Part shown: piece by piece, positions 25,254-33,603 of the stretch
Layout: each line of letters starts with the position of its first letter
Numbering within the stretch: position 1 is the first letter of the stretch
From: Flavobacteriaceae bacterium HL-DH10
GTDB lineage: Bacteria; Bacteroidota; Bacteroidia; Flavobacteriales; Flavobacteriaceae
Assembly: GCA_031826515.1 (NCBI GenBank)
Contig: CP134536.1
Coordinates: forward strand, 1,066,001-1,130,000
Reading direction: 5' to 3'
Length of the DNA: 64,000 nucleotides
Notes under the pieces: generated by a model
Databases searched by the model: none
What the model saw: only the letters and a program-made list of their open reading frames with translations
What the model was told of the DNA's origin: nothing
Made by a program: the position numbers and the translations under genes

Positions 25254-27929
25254 TTATTCATCTGCAATCGCGGGATGCAACCATTTTCTAGCTTTATCCT
25301 TTGCTATGCCCTTCCTAACAGCATAATCGGTTACTTGGTCGTCTGTAATTTTACCTAAACCAAAATATTTAGCTTCTGGATTTCCAAAATAATATCCAGA
25401 AACAGCTGCCGCTGGCCACATAGCTAAACTTTCGGTTAAAGTAACACCTATTATTTTTTCGACCTCTAACAAGTCCCAAATAGTTTCCTTTTCTAAATGA
25501 TCTGGACAAGCAGGATATCCTGGTGCTGGACGAATACCTTTATAACTTTCTTTTATTAAATCGGCATTACTTAAAGTTTCATCTGCTGCATATCCCCAAT
25601 GTTTTGTACGCACTTGTTTATGCAAGTATTCGGCTAACGCTTCTGCAAATCTATCGGCAATAGCTTGCGCCATGATTGCATTATAATCGTCTTCTTTTGC
25701 TTTATAACTATCGGCTAATTCTTGTGCTCCAAAAATAGCCACACAAAACGCTCCCATATAATCTGTTTTTCCAGTTTCTTTTGGTGCAATAAAATCGGAC
25801 AAAGCTATATTAGGGATTCCAGCTCTTTTACTTAATTGCTGGCGTAAGGTTCTAAATACAGCAATTTCTTTACCTTTTTTCTGAACAGAAATATCGTCTT
25901 CATTAATAGTATTAGCTTCAAATAGACCAAAAACAGCTCGCGGTTTTAATAATTGCTTCGCTATAATTTCTTTTATCATGGCTTGCGCTTCATTATACAT
26001 AATGGTAGCTTGCTCGCCAACAACTTTATCAGTTAAAATATCAGGAAACTTCCCATGTAAATCCCAACTTCTAAAAAACGGACTCCAGTCTATAAAAGGC
26101 TCTAATTCTTTTAAACTTAATTGCTTCAACATTTGGACACCTAACTCTTTAGGTTTAACAATCTCAGACGTTTCCCAATCTATTTTAAACTTTTTTCGTC
26201 TTGCTTCTGCTATTGAAATATATGATTTCTCTTTACCTCGTTTTAAAAACTTAATACGAAATTCGTCGTAATCTTTTTTCATTTTAGCAACATACTCATG
26301 CGAAGTCTTTTTATTCAACAAATCGCCTACAACAGTTACAGCTCTTGATGCATCATTAACATGAACTACAGCGTTTTTATATTGTGTATCAATTTTAACA
26401 GCTGTATGCGCTTTTGATGTAGTGGCACCTCCAATAAGCAAAGGCACTTCAAAATTCTGGCGCTGCATTTCTTTTGCTAAATACACCATCTCATCAAGTG
26501 ACGGTGTAATTAAGCCCGATAAACCAATAGCATCCACACGTTCTTTAATAGCTGTTTCAATAATCTTTTCTGGTGGTACCATAACCCCTAAATCAACTAT
26601 TTCATAATTGTTACAAGCTAATACGACGCTTACAATATTTTTACCAATATCATGTACATCACCTTTTACAGTTGCCATTAAAACCTTACCTACTGGTTCT
26701 TGTTTATCTCCTTTTTCAGCTTCAATAAACGGATTTAAATAACCCACAGCCTTTTTCATCACACGTGCTGATTTTACCACTTGTGGCAAAAACATTTTTC
26801 CTGCACCAAACAAATCGCCTACAACATTCATTCCTATCATTAAATGACCTTCAATAACATCAATAGGTTTTTCAGCTTCTATTCGAGCTTGCTCAACATC
26901 TTCAATGATAAAAGCATCAATACCTTTTACTAAAGCATGTGTTATACGCTCTTGAATAGGATTTTCTCTCCAAGATAAATCTAAACCTTTTTCAACTTTT
27001 GAGCCTTTGACAGTTTCAGCAAAATCAAGTAATCTCTCGGTTGCATCATCACGTCTATCTAAAATAACATCTTCAACATGTTCTAATAAATCTTTTGGAA
27101 TATCATCATAAACTTCTAAAAGTGCTGGGTTTACAATACCCATATTCATACCTGCTTGAATCGCATAATATAAGAACACGGAATGCATTGCTTCTCGAAC
27201 ACCATCATTCCCTCTAAATGAAAATGACACATTACTTACACCGCCACTAACACTAACATTCGGTAAATTTTCACGAACCCAACGCGTTGCTTCAATAAAA
27301 TCGATCGCATTTCTTCTGTGCTCTTCCATTCCTGTTGCAACAGGAAAGATGTTTAAGTCGAAAATAATATCTTCCGATGGAAAACCTACTTTATCTACTA
27401 AAACACGGTACGAACGCTCTGCTATTTCAATACGTCTTTCGTAATTATCGGCTTGCCCAACCTCATCAAAAGCCATCACAATTACAGCTGCACCGTAACG
27501 CTTAATTTGCTTAGCTTCCCAAATAAATTTTTCTTCACCTTCTTTTAAGGAAATAGAGTTTACCACACTTTTTCCTTGTACCACTTGTAATCCTGCCTCA
27601 ATAATTTCCCATTTAGAACTATCAATCATGATAGGCACTCTAGAAATATCTGGTTCGGCAGCTATTAAATTTAGAAAACGCACCATCGACTCTTTTCCGT
27701 CTATAAGGCCGTCGTCCATATTAATATCGATAATCTGAGCTCCACCATCAACCTGATGACGTGCTACATCTAAAGCTTCATCAAATCGCTCTTCTTTAAT
27801 GAGTCTTAAAAACTTTCTTGACCCTGCTACATTAGTACGTTCACCTATATTTATGAAATTACTATTTTCATTAAGGACTAGTGGTTCTAGTCCAGATAAA
27901 TGCATGTACTTTGTTTGTTTAATTTTCAT
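25254..27929 (-). CDS. metH: methionine synthase, folate/cobalamin/activation subunit
   Basis: This 891-residue protein carries the last three modules of cobalamin-dependent methionine synthase: pterin-binding TIM barrel (about 20-280; [15 protein letters not shown]), helical cap (about 310-405), B12-binding domain with the cobalt-ligand motif DVHDIG (424-429, His426), and the SAM-dependent reactivation domain (about 580-891; [12 protein letters not shown]). The homocysteine-binding module is a separate gene four bases upstream. Together they equal one E. coli MetH. SAM-I control acts through the upstream leader. Confidence 0.97.
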   Translation of the reverse strand: MKIKQTKYMHLSGLEPLVLNENSNFINIGERTNVAGSRKFLRLIKEERFDEALDVARHQVDGGAQIIDINMDDGLIDGKESMVRFLNLIAAEPDISRVPIMIDSSKWEIIEAGLQVVQGKSVVNSISLKEGEEKFIWEAKQIKRYGAAVIVMAFDEVGQADNYERRIEIAERSYRVLVDKVGFPSEDIIFDLNIFPVATGMEEHRRNAIDFIEATRWVRENLPNVSVSGGVSNVSFSFRGNDGVREAMHSVFLYYAIQAGMNMGIVNPALLEVYDDIPKDLLEHVEDVILDRRDDATERLLDFAETVKGSKVEKGLDLSWRENPIQERITHALVKGIDAFIIEDVEQARIEAEKPIDVIEGHLMIGMNVVGDLFGAGKMFLPQVVKSARVMKKAVGYLNPFIEAEKGDKQEPVGKVLMATVKGDVHDIGKNIVSVVLACNNYEIVDLGVMVPPEKIIETAIKERVDAIGLSGLITPSLDEMVYLAKEMQRQNFEVPLLIGGATTSKAHTAVKIDTQYKNAVVHVNDASRAVTVVGDLLNKKTSHEYVAKMKKDYDEFRIKFLKRGKEKSYISIAEARRKKFKIDWETSEIVKPKELGVQMLKQLSLKELEPFIDWSPFFRSWDLHGKFPDILTDKVVGEQATIMYNEAQAMIKEIIAKQLLKPRAVFGLFEANTINEDDISVQKKGKEIAVFRTLRQQLSKRAGIPNIALSDFIAPKETGKTDYMGAFCVAIFGAQELADSYKAKEDDYNAIMAQAIADRFAEALAEYLHKQVRTKHWGYAADETLSNADLIKESYKGIRPAPGYPACPDHLEKETIWDLLEVEKIIGVTLTESLAMWPAAAVSGYYFGNPEAKYFGLGKITDDQVTDYAVRKGIAKDKARKWLHPAIADE

Positions 27930-27932
27930 TGA

Positions 27933-28940
27933 TTAAAGTGCTGCTGTTTCAACTACTTTTCTTGGCTTGTATTTTGCTGCTAATTTTGCAATAACTTCAA
28001 TATGCTCTGGAGTAGTTCCACAGCATCCACCAATTATATTTATTAAATTCTTCTTTAAATATTCTTCTATCTGTTCGCCCATTTCTTCTGGAGTTTCGTC
28101 ATATTCTCCAAAAGCATTTGGCAGTCCTGCATTAGGATGCGCTGAAATAGCAAACTCTGTTTTATTTGCAATCGCCTCTAAATGCGGTTGTAATAAATTA
28201 GCACCTAAGGCACAGTTAAATCCAATTGACAACAATGGAATATGAGATACCGATATTAAAAATGCTTCAGCAGTTTGTCCAGAAAGTGTACGTCCACTAG
28301 CATCTGTAATCGTACCACTTAGCATTACTGGAATATCTATATTACGTTCTTCTTTAACTTCTTCAATCGCAAATAATGCTGCTTTAGCATTTAGGGTATC
28401 AAAAACAGTCTCGACTAATAATAAATCGGCACCACCATCCATTAAAGCTTCAACCTGCTGCTTGTAAGCAATACGTAATTCATCAAAAGTTACCGCTCTA
28501 TATCCTGGATCATTTACATCTGGCGACATACTAGCAGTACGGTTTGTTGGCCCTATAGAACCAGCTACAAAACGTGGCTTATTTGGTTCTTTTTTTGTGA
28601 ATTCATCAGCTACTTCTTTTGCTATTTTAGCCGATTGAAAATTAAGTTCGTACACCAAATCTTCCATCTGATAATCTGCCATTGCAATAGTCGTTCCCGA
28701 AAAGGTATTGGTTTCAACAATATCTGCTCCAGCTTCAAAATATTTGGCGTGAACTTCTTTTATTGCTTTAGGCTGAGTAATAGATAGTAAATCATTATTA
28801 CCTTGTAAGGGTGTTGGGTAATCTTTAAAACGCTCTCCTCTAAAATCTTCTTCTGTAAATTTATAACGCTGTAACATGGTACCCATAGCACCATCTAGCA
28901 CTAAAATACGATCCTGTAAAGCTTGTTGTATGTTTGACAT
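27933..28940 (-). CDS. methionine synthase, homocysteine S-methyltransferase subunit
   Basis: This 335-residue TIM barrel corresponds to the first module of MetH. The three zinc-ligand cysteines that bind homocysteine are visible: Cys243 (GFNCALGA) and Cys306-Cys307 (GGCCGTTPEH). DGAMGTMLQ at 16-24 is the typical start. It cannot act alone on methyl-THF and must dock with the larger subunit encoded three bases downstream. A SAM-I riboswitch precedes it. Confidence 0.95.
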   Translation of the reverse strand: MSNIQQALQDRILVLDGAMGTMLQRYKFTEEDFRGERFKDYPTPLQGNNDLLSITQPKAIKEVHAKYFEAGADIVETNTFSGTTIAMADYQMEDLVYELNFQSAKIAKEVADEFTKKEPNKPRFVAGSIGPTNRTASMSPDVNDPGYRAVTFDELRIAYKQQVEALMDGGADLLLVETVFDTLNAKAALFAIEEVKEERNIDIPVMLSGTITDASGRTLSGQTAEAFLISVSHIPLLSIGFNCALGANLLQPHLEAIANKTEFAISAHPNAGLPNAFGEYDETPEEMGEQIEEYLKKNLINIIGGCCGTTPEHIEVIAKLAAKYKPRKVVETAAL

Positions 28941-28958
28941 TTTGATAATTTATATTTT

Positions 28959-28980
28959 AGAATTCGTTTAAACGAATTCT
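28959..28980. other. perfect 22-base palindrome in the metH leader
   Basis: AGAATTCG and CGAATTCT flank TTTAAA, making a fully self-complementary 22-mer between the SAM-I aptamer and the metH start. There is no T-run after it, so it is not a standard terminator. It may form part of a translational expression platform. Confidence 0.5.
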
Positions 28981-29044
28981 GTATGTCATCAAGAAAAGTA
29001 AAAGTAGTACTCTTCGTTATCTTTCTAATATTCCTTAAAAATAC

Positions 29045-29130
29045 TAGTAGAACGTAGCACCTTCTTTACAAGATAAAGGGTTGCCAAGGTTTCAACGGGT
29101 CTAGTCCCTCTACCTTTCTTGATAACATTA
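29045..29130 (-). promoter_or_regulatory. SAM-I riboswitch (S box) upstream of metH
   Basis: Read on the minus strand, the conserved SAM-I core is present in order: TTATCAAGAAAGG, GAGGGACTAGACCC, GAAACCTTGGCAACCC, a variable P3/P4 arm, then AAGGTGCTA. These are the kink-turn, the P3 side and the J3/4-P1 signatures of RF00162. It ends about 105 bases before the first metH gene. The 28941..29278 gap holds this aptamer, its promoter and a perfect palindrome. Confidence 0.95.
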
Positions 29131-29154
29131 TTAATACGTTTATGAACTAGCGAA

Positions 29155-29162
29155 CAAAAATA
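29155..29162 (-). promoter_or_regulatory. candidate -7 box of the metH transcript
   Basis: The minus strand reads TATTTTTG, fitting TAnnTTTG, just 5' of the SAM-I aptamer so that the RNA would start near 29148. No ideally spaced TTG was found. Confidence 0.4.
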
Positions 29163-29278
29163 CTAACTATATTTTTGTTTTCCTTATGCTTCAAGGTCTT
29201 TTTTTAAATTGCACCTTATTCGTTTAATACCAAAAGGTTTTTGAAACCTTGTAGGACATTTGTCTATTCTATTAAAAT

Positions 29279-30169
29279 CTATTCAAATAAAGTTGAAGAC
29301 AAATACCTATCGCCTCTATCACAAATAACAGCAACTATAATACCTTTATCTATTGACTTTGCTATTTGTAATGCACAAAACACTGAACCACCGCTACTCA
29401 TACCAGCAAAAACACCTTCTTCTTTTGCTAAACGTTGTGTTGTAATTCTAGCATCTTCTTCACTTACATCAACTACAATATCTACTCTAGAACGATCAAA
29501 AAACTTAGGCACGTAATCTGGCGACCATTTTCTAATACCTGGAATTCTAGCTCCATCAGCAGGTTGCGCTCCAACAATAGTGATATCTTTATTTTTTTCT
29601 TTTAAAAACTTTGACGTTCCCATAATAGTTCCTGTTGTTCCCATAGCAGAAACAAAATGCGTTACTTCGCCTTCAGTATCTCTCCAAATTTCCGGACCAG
29701 TAGTTTTGTAATGTGCTTTCCAGTTATCATCATTTTCAAACTGATTTAAAAGCATATAGCCTTTTTCATCTCGCAATTTAAAAGCAACATCCCTAGATCC
29801 CTCAATACCAATATCGGCAGGCGTTAAAATAACCTCAGCACCATAAGCTCTCATGGTTTTTACACGTTCTTCAGTAGAATTCTCTGGCATTATAAGCACC
29901 ATATTCAACCCTAATAATTGCGCTATAAAAGCCAAAGCAATACCCGTATTCCCACTGGTAGCCTCAACCAAAGTGCCTCCTTTTTTAATTTCACCACGCT
30001 TTAAAGCTTCATTAATCATATTAAAAGCAGCACGGTCTTTTACACTACCTCCAGGGTTGTCTCCTTCGAGTTTCAAAAATAACCGAATACCTTTTTTATT
30101 TATAATATGACTTGCCTCAACTATAGGTGTATTGCCTATTTGATCAAGGATAGTTTTACCGTATGCCAT
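29279..30169 (-). CDS. cysM: cysteine synthase (O-acetylserine sulfhydrylase, CysM type)
   Basis: A 296-residue fold-type II PLP enzyme. Lys44 in GGSVKDRAAFN is the PLP lysine and TSGNTG (71-76) binds the substrate carboxylate. It combines O-acetylserine with sulfide. The sequence is closer to CysM than to CysK by its length and the QFENDDNWKAHYKTTGPEIW loop. It overlaps the cysE stop by 14 bases, so the pair makes cysteine from serine. The last codons lie near a dispersed repeat. Confidence 0.94.
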   Translation of the reverse strand: MAYGKTILDQIGNTPIVEASHIINKKGIRLFLKLEGDNPGGSVKDRAAFNMINEALKRGEIKKGGTLVEATSGNTGIALAFIAQLLGLNMVLIMPENSTEERVKTMRAYGAEVILTPADIGIEGSRDVAFKLRDEKGYMLLNQFENDDNWKAHYKTTGPEIWRDTEGEVTHFVSAMGTTGTIMGTSKFLKEKNKDITIVGAQPADGARIPGIRKWSPDYVPKFFDRSRVDIVVDVSEEDARITTQRLAKEEGVFAGMSSGGSVFCALQIAKSIDKGIIVAVICDRGDRYLSSTLFE

Positions 30170-30896
30170 TCTTTTTGGGTCTAATTTTAATTTCAGTTTG
30201 ATAAGTAACTAATGAGTTTTCGGGTACCGATTGGGTAATCCAAACATTGGCTCCAATAGTGCTATTAGCTCCAATAATAATATCGCCTCCTAAAATAGTT
30301 GCATTCGCATAAATACAAACATTGTCCTCAATAGTAGGGTGTCTTTTAACTTTAGCTAAATCTTTACTAACTTGAATTCCACCTAATGTAACTCCCTGAT
30401 AAATCTTAACATTATTTTTTATAATGGATGTTTCACCAATTACAATTCCTGTTCCATGATCTATATAAAATGACTCGCCAATAGTTGCTCCTGGATGAAT
30501 ATCGATACCTGTTATACCATGAATATATTCACTCATCATTCTAGGTAAAATAAACACATCTAAATTATAAAGTGCATGACTTAATCTATAAATTGAAATA
30601 GCATGAAACCCAGGATATGCCATATAAATTTCTTCTAAACTATGCGAAGCAGGATCGTTGTTTTCAAAGGCAATAGCATCTAAATCTAACTGTCTCCTAA
30701 TTTCAGGAAGAATAGTTTTAAATTTCTTCCAAATCTCTTCACCATTTTTTATGTCTAATTTTGTAACGATTTTTACAAAGGTTTCCTCCAAATACTCACT
30801 GTTTGCTTCCTCTTGCTCACAATCAAACAAAGAATAAAATAACTTTTTAGTAAATATTTTAACGGTATCTTTTAAACAAACATTATAACTTTTCAT
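30156..30896 (-). CDS. cysE: serine O-acetyltransferase
   Basis: CysE acetylates serine to supply O-acetylserine. The 246-residue protein has an N-terminal helical domain and a left-handed beta-helix from about 130 onward (GIDIHPGATIGESFYIDHG, IGETSIIKNNVKIYQGVTLGG), the hexapeptide repeat of EpsC/CysE enzymes with the catalytic His in the IDHGTG turn. It overlaps cysM by 14 bases. A repeat hairpin lies upstream at 31044..31075. Confidence 0.94.
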   Translation of the reverse strand: MKSYNVCLKDTVKIFTKKLFYSLFDCEQEEANSEYLEETFVKIVTKLDIKNGEEIWKKFKTILPEIRRQLDLDAIAFENNDPASHSLEEIYMAYPGFHAISIYRLSHALYNLDVFILPRMMSEYIHGITGIDIHPGATIGESFYIDHGTGIVIGETSIIKNNVKIYQGVTLGGIQVSKDLAKVKRHPTIEDNVCIYANATILGGDIIIGANSTIGANVWITQSVPENSLVTYQTEIKIRPKKNGIR

Positions 30897-31043
30897 GCAT
30901 TTATACTTATTGTTTTTTTAAATTAAGTGAAAAACGGATCCAATCTTTATTGAGTGTTTAGATTTCATCTTAACTAACAGTTCTGAAATTTGATTCATAA
31001 AAGTAAAACTTATCCTTTTAAATTCCTCTTTTATTAAATATTA

Positions 31044-31075
31044 AATCCTACAAGGTTATAAAACCTTGCAGGATT
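31044..31075. repeat. dispersed hairpin repeat, CCTGCAAGGTT family
   Basis: AATCCTACAAGGTT and AACCTTGCAGGATT pair over 14 positions with one mismatch around ATAA. Relatives occur at 29236..29262, 35781..35805, 37189..37219, 38264..38289, 44586..44614 and 51991..52020. All are intergenic. Confidence 0.75.
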
Positions 31076-31107
31076 GCACTTCTTTAGTCGTTTATTTTTG
31101 TTAAAAC

Positions 31108-32163
31108 TTAATTAATAGCTTGAACAACTGCTTTAGGCGCTTCTTTACGAGTACCATCAAAACCATCAATCCCACTAACTGTTGTATATTTTAAAACGTA
31201 TTTTTTTCCTGGGTTAATAATTTTATAAGCTGCCTGACACATTATAGTAGCTTCATGAAAACCACAAAGAATTAACTTTAATTTACCAGGATAAAAATTA
31301 CCATCTCCAATTGCAAATATCCCAGGAATATTTGTTTGATAATCTAATGCATTATCTACCTTAATAGCATTTTTTTCAATTTCTAAACCCCAATCAGCAA
31401 TAGGTCCTAATTTAGGAGACAGCCCAAATAATGGAATAAAATGATCTGTTTTTAAAACAATAGGATCTTCATCTTTTTTCTTGATTTCTATAGCTTCAAC
31501 CTTACCATCACCTAAAATATCTGTAACTTCAGCAGGCGTAATTAAATTAATTTTACCTGCCTTTGTTAATTCTCCAACCTTTTCTACAGAATCTAAATGT
31601 CCTCTAAATTCATTACGTCTATGGATAAGTGTAACACTTTTGGCAACGTCTGATAAAAAGATACTCCAATCTAATGCCGAATCGCCACCACCAGCAATCA
31701 CAACATCTTTATCACGATATATTTCTGGTTCTTTTATCATATATTCAACCCCATTATCCTCATATTTAGCAAGGTTTTCAAGTTGTGGCTTTCTAGGCTC
31801 AAAACTTCCTAAACCACTAGCAATAGCAACCACAGGCGCTTGATGCTGTGTACCCTTATTTGTTGTCACAATAAAAGTACCATCTTCTTGTTTTTCAACA
31901 GTTTCCGCACGTTCACCCAACGTAAATCCAGGCTCAAACTGCTTACCTTGCTCTAACAAATTCTTAGTTAAATCGCCTGCTAAAATTTCTGGAAACCCAG
32001 GAATATCATAAATAGGTTTTTTAGGATATAACTCTGAACATTGTCCACCAGGTTGTGGCAATGCATCAATTAAATGGCATTTAAGCTTTAATAATCCTGC
32101 TTCAAAAACCGTGAATAATCCAGTTGGTCCCGCGCCTATTATAATTATATCTGTTTTAATCAT
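31108..32163 (-). CDS. ferredoxin-NADP(+) reductase, thioredoxin-reductase-like (YumC type)
   Basis: A 351-residue two-Rossmann flavoprotein. IIIIGAGPTGL (6-16) binds FAD, VVIAGGGDSALDW (about 155-167) binds NAD(P), and the terminal GIFAIGDG motif is present. The CxxC disulfide of true thioredoxin reductase is missing, which marks the ferredoxin-NADP reductase branch. Lying after the siroheme genes and sulfite reductase, it is the likely electron source for sulfite reduction through ferredoxin; this is inferred from position. Confidence 0.88.
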   Translation of the reverse strand: MIKTDIIIIGAGPTGLFTVFEAGLLKLKCHLIDALPQPGGQCSELYPKKPIYDIPGFPEILAGDLTKNLLEQGKQFEPGFTLGERAETVEKQEDGTFIVTTNKGTQHQAPVVAIASGLGSFEPRKPQLENLAKYEDNGVEYMIKEPEIYRDKDVVIAGGGDSALDWSIFLSDVAKSVTLIHRRNEFRGHLDSVEKVGELTKAGKINLITPAEVTDILGDGKVEAIEIKKKDEDPIVLKTDHFIPLFGLSPKLGPIADWGLEIEKNAIKVDNALDYQTNIPGIFAIGDGNFYPGKLKLILCGFHEATIMCQAAYKIINPGKKYVLKYTTVSGIDGFDGTRKEAPKAVVQAIN

Positions 32164-32184
32164 TTCTGCTATTCTTTTAATACC

Positions 32185-32829
32185 TTATTTTTTTTCAATT
32201 AATCCTTTGGTGAATTCATTTAGTGTTTCCACTTTTTGTTCAAAATCACCTTTTATTGTTTTTCTATATTCATTTAAATTTTTAACCAAATCGTCTACAT
32301 TTTCTGGAATAACATCCTCGAAAAACTGACGTAATCGTTTGGCTGTTGTTGGCGACTTTCCGTTTGTACTAATAGCCACTTTCACATTACCTTTTGTAAC
32401 AATACCGCCCATATAAAAATCGCAATATGGTGGATTATCAGCAACATTTACTAAAATGCTTCTTTTACGACAATGTTTATGAACTTTAACATTTACTTCT
32501 GGAACATCTGTTGTTGCTACAACAATATGCTTTCCTTTTAAAAAACGCTTTTTATATTTCTTTTTAACAAGTTTTACATGTCCTGTTTCAGCCAAAGTAA
32601 CAGTTCCTACTCTAAACATTGGAGACACCATTGTTACATTAGCATCTGGACTCGACTTTAATAAAAAGGTCAACTTCTCTTCAGCCACATGTCCTCCACC
32701 AACAATAAGTACATTTAAGCTTTTAGTTTTTAAAAAAATGGGGTATAAATTATTTCTTTCAAGCCCATCAGCACCTAAAGAGGTAGCAAACTCACTCGAG
32801 CCTTTAATTTTTTTATTCTCTTTCGTCAT
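32185..32829 (-). CDS. precorrin-2 dehydrogenase / sirohydrochlorin ferrochelatase (CysG N-terminal type)
   Basis: This protein finishes siroheme from precorrin-2. From the ATG at 32829 it has 214 residues; an upstream TTG at 32841 is also open. The NAD site is LNVLIVGGGHVAEEKLTFLL and the TNGKSPTTAKRLRQFFEDVIPE stretch is the CysG-like C-terminal part. The first 30 or so residues (to GLERNNLYPIF) look like an extension, because relatives tend to start near MERN. It overlaps cobA by 17 bases. Confidence 0.9.
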   Translation of the reverse strand: MTKENKKIKGSSEFATSLGADGLERNNLYPIFLKTKSLNVLIVGGGHVAEEKLTFLLKSSPDANVTMVSPMFRVGTVTLAETGHVKLVKKKYKKRFLKGKHIVVATTDVPEVNVKVHKHCRKRSILVNVADNPPYCDFYMGGIVTKGNVKVAISTNGKSPTTAKRLRQFFEDVIPENVDDLVKNLNEYRKTIKGDFEQKVETLNEFTKGLIEKK

Positions 32830-33589
32830 AATTCCCTTCAACTTCTTTAAAAATACTGCTTAAAACAGCCCGTTCTTTCACCACATCACCAATAACAATA
32901 ATGGCTGGATTAGATAATTGTTTTTCTTCTACAATACTTTTAATAGAAGCTATAGTTCCAATACCGACATTTTCATTATCTCTAGTACCATTTTGAATAA
33001 CAGCAACGGCAACATCTTGTTTATTTTCCTCTGAAAAAATGGCAACTATTTCATCTAGTTTACTCATTCCCATTAATATAACAACGGTTGCTGTCGACTT
33101 AGCCGCTAAAGCTACATCACCAGACAATTGATGCTTTTTAGTGGTTCCTGTAATCACCCAAAAACTTTCTGAAGCGCCACGTTTTGTTAGCGGGATACCC
33201 TGATAAGCAGGAACCGCCATAGACGATGAAATCCCAGGAACAACATACGTTTCTAAACCAAATTGTCTAACATAATCAATCTCTTCTGCACCTCTTCCAA
33301 AAATAAAAGGATCGCCACCTTTTAAGCGTACAACATGCCCTTTCTCCCTAGCCTTAGAAACAATAAGACTGTTAATTTGCTCTTGTTGAAATGCATAACA
33401 TCCTTTTCGTTTACCTACAAATATTAACTCTGCTTCTTTAGATGCATACTCTAATAAGTCTTCATTAATAAGCGCATCATACAGTATCACATTTGCAGAC
33501 TTTATCGCTTTAATAGCTTTAAGCGTAATTAAATCGACATCTCCAGGTCCTGCACCTACTACTGTTAACATTGGGATTTTCAAACTCAT
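32813..33589 (-). CDS. cobA: uroporphyrinogen-III C-methyltransferase
   Basis: It makes precorrin-2 by two SAM-dependent methylations. The 258 residues show TVVGAGPGDVDLITLKA (9-25), VILYDALI, VRLKGGDPFIFGRGAEE and TPATVV-like ATVVILMGMSKL motifs of the SUMT family. It lies between sulfite reductase and the dehydrogenase/ferrochelatase gene, so its product is siroheme for the reductase rather than cobalamin. Confidence 0.96.
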   Translation of the reverse strand: MSLKIPMLTVVGAGPGDVDLITLKAIKAIKSANVILYDALINEDLLEYASKEAELIFVGKRKGCYAFQQEQINSLIVSKAREKGHVVRLKGGDPFIFGRGAEEIDYVRQFGLETYVVPGISSSMAVPAYQGIPLTKRGASESFWVITGTTKKHQLSGDVALAAKSTATVVILMGMSKLDEIVAIFSEENKQDVAVAVIQNGTRDNENVGIGTIASIKSIVEEKQLSNPAIIVIGDVVKERAVLSSIFKEVEGNYDERE

Positions 33590-33603
33590 TTCTTTTAACT
33601 CGC

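Noticed and set aside
30918-30998. A 26-codon frame upstream of cysE (MNQISELLVKMK...) as a possible leader peptide
   Set aside because: It has no Cys, Ser or Met run and no terminator follows it before cysE, so attenuation is not supported.
31108-32163. Flavoprotein as thioredoxin reductase
   Set aside because: The redox CxxC between the two Rossmann domains is absent, so the ferredoxin-NADP reductase branch fits better.
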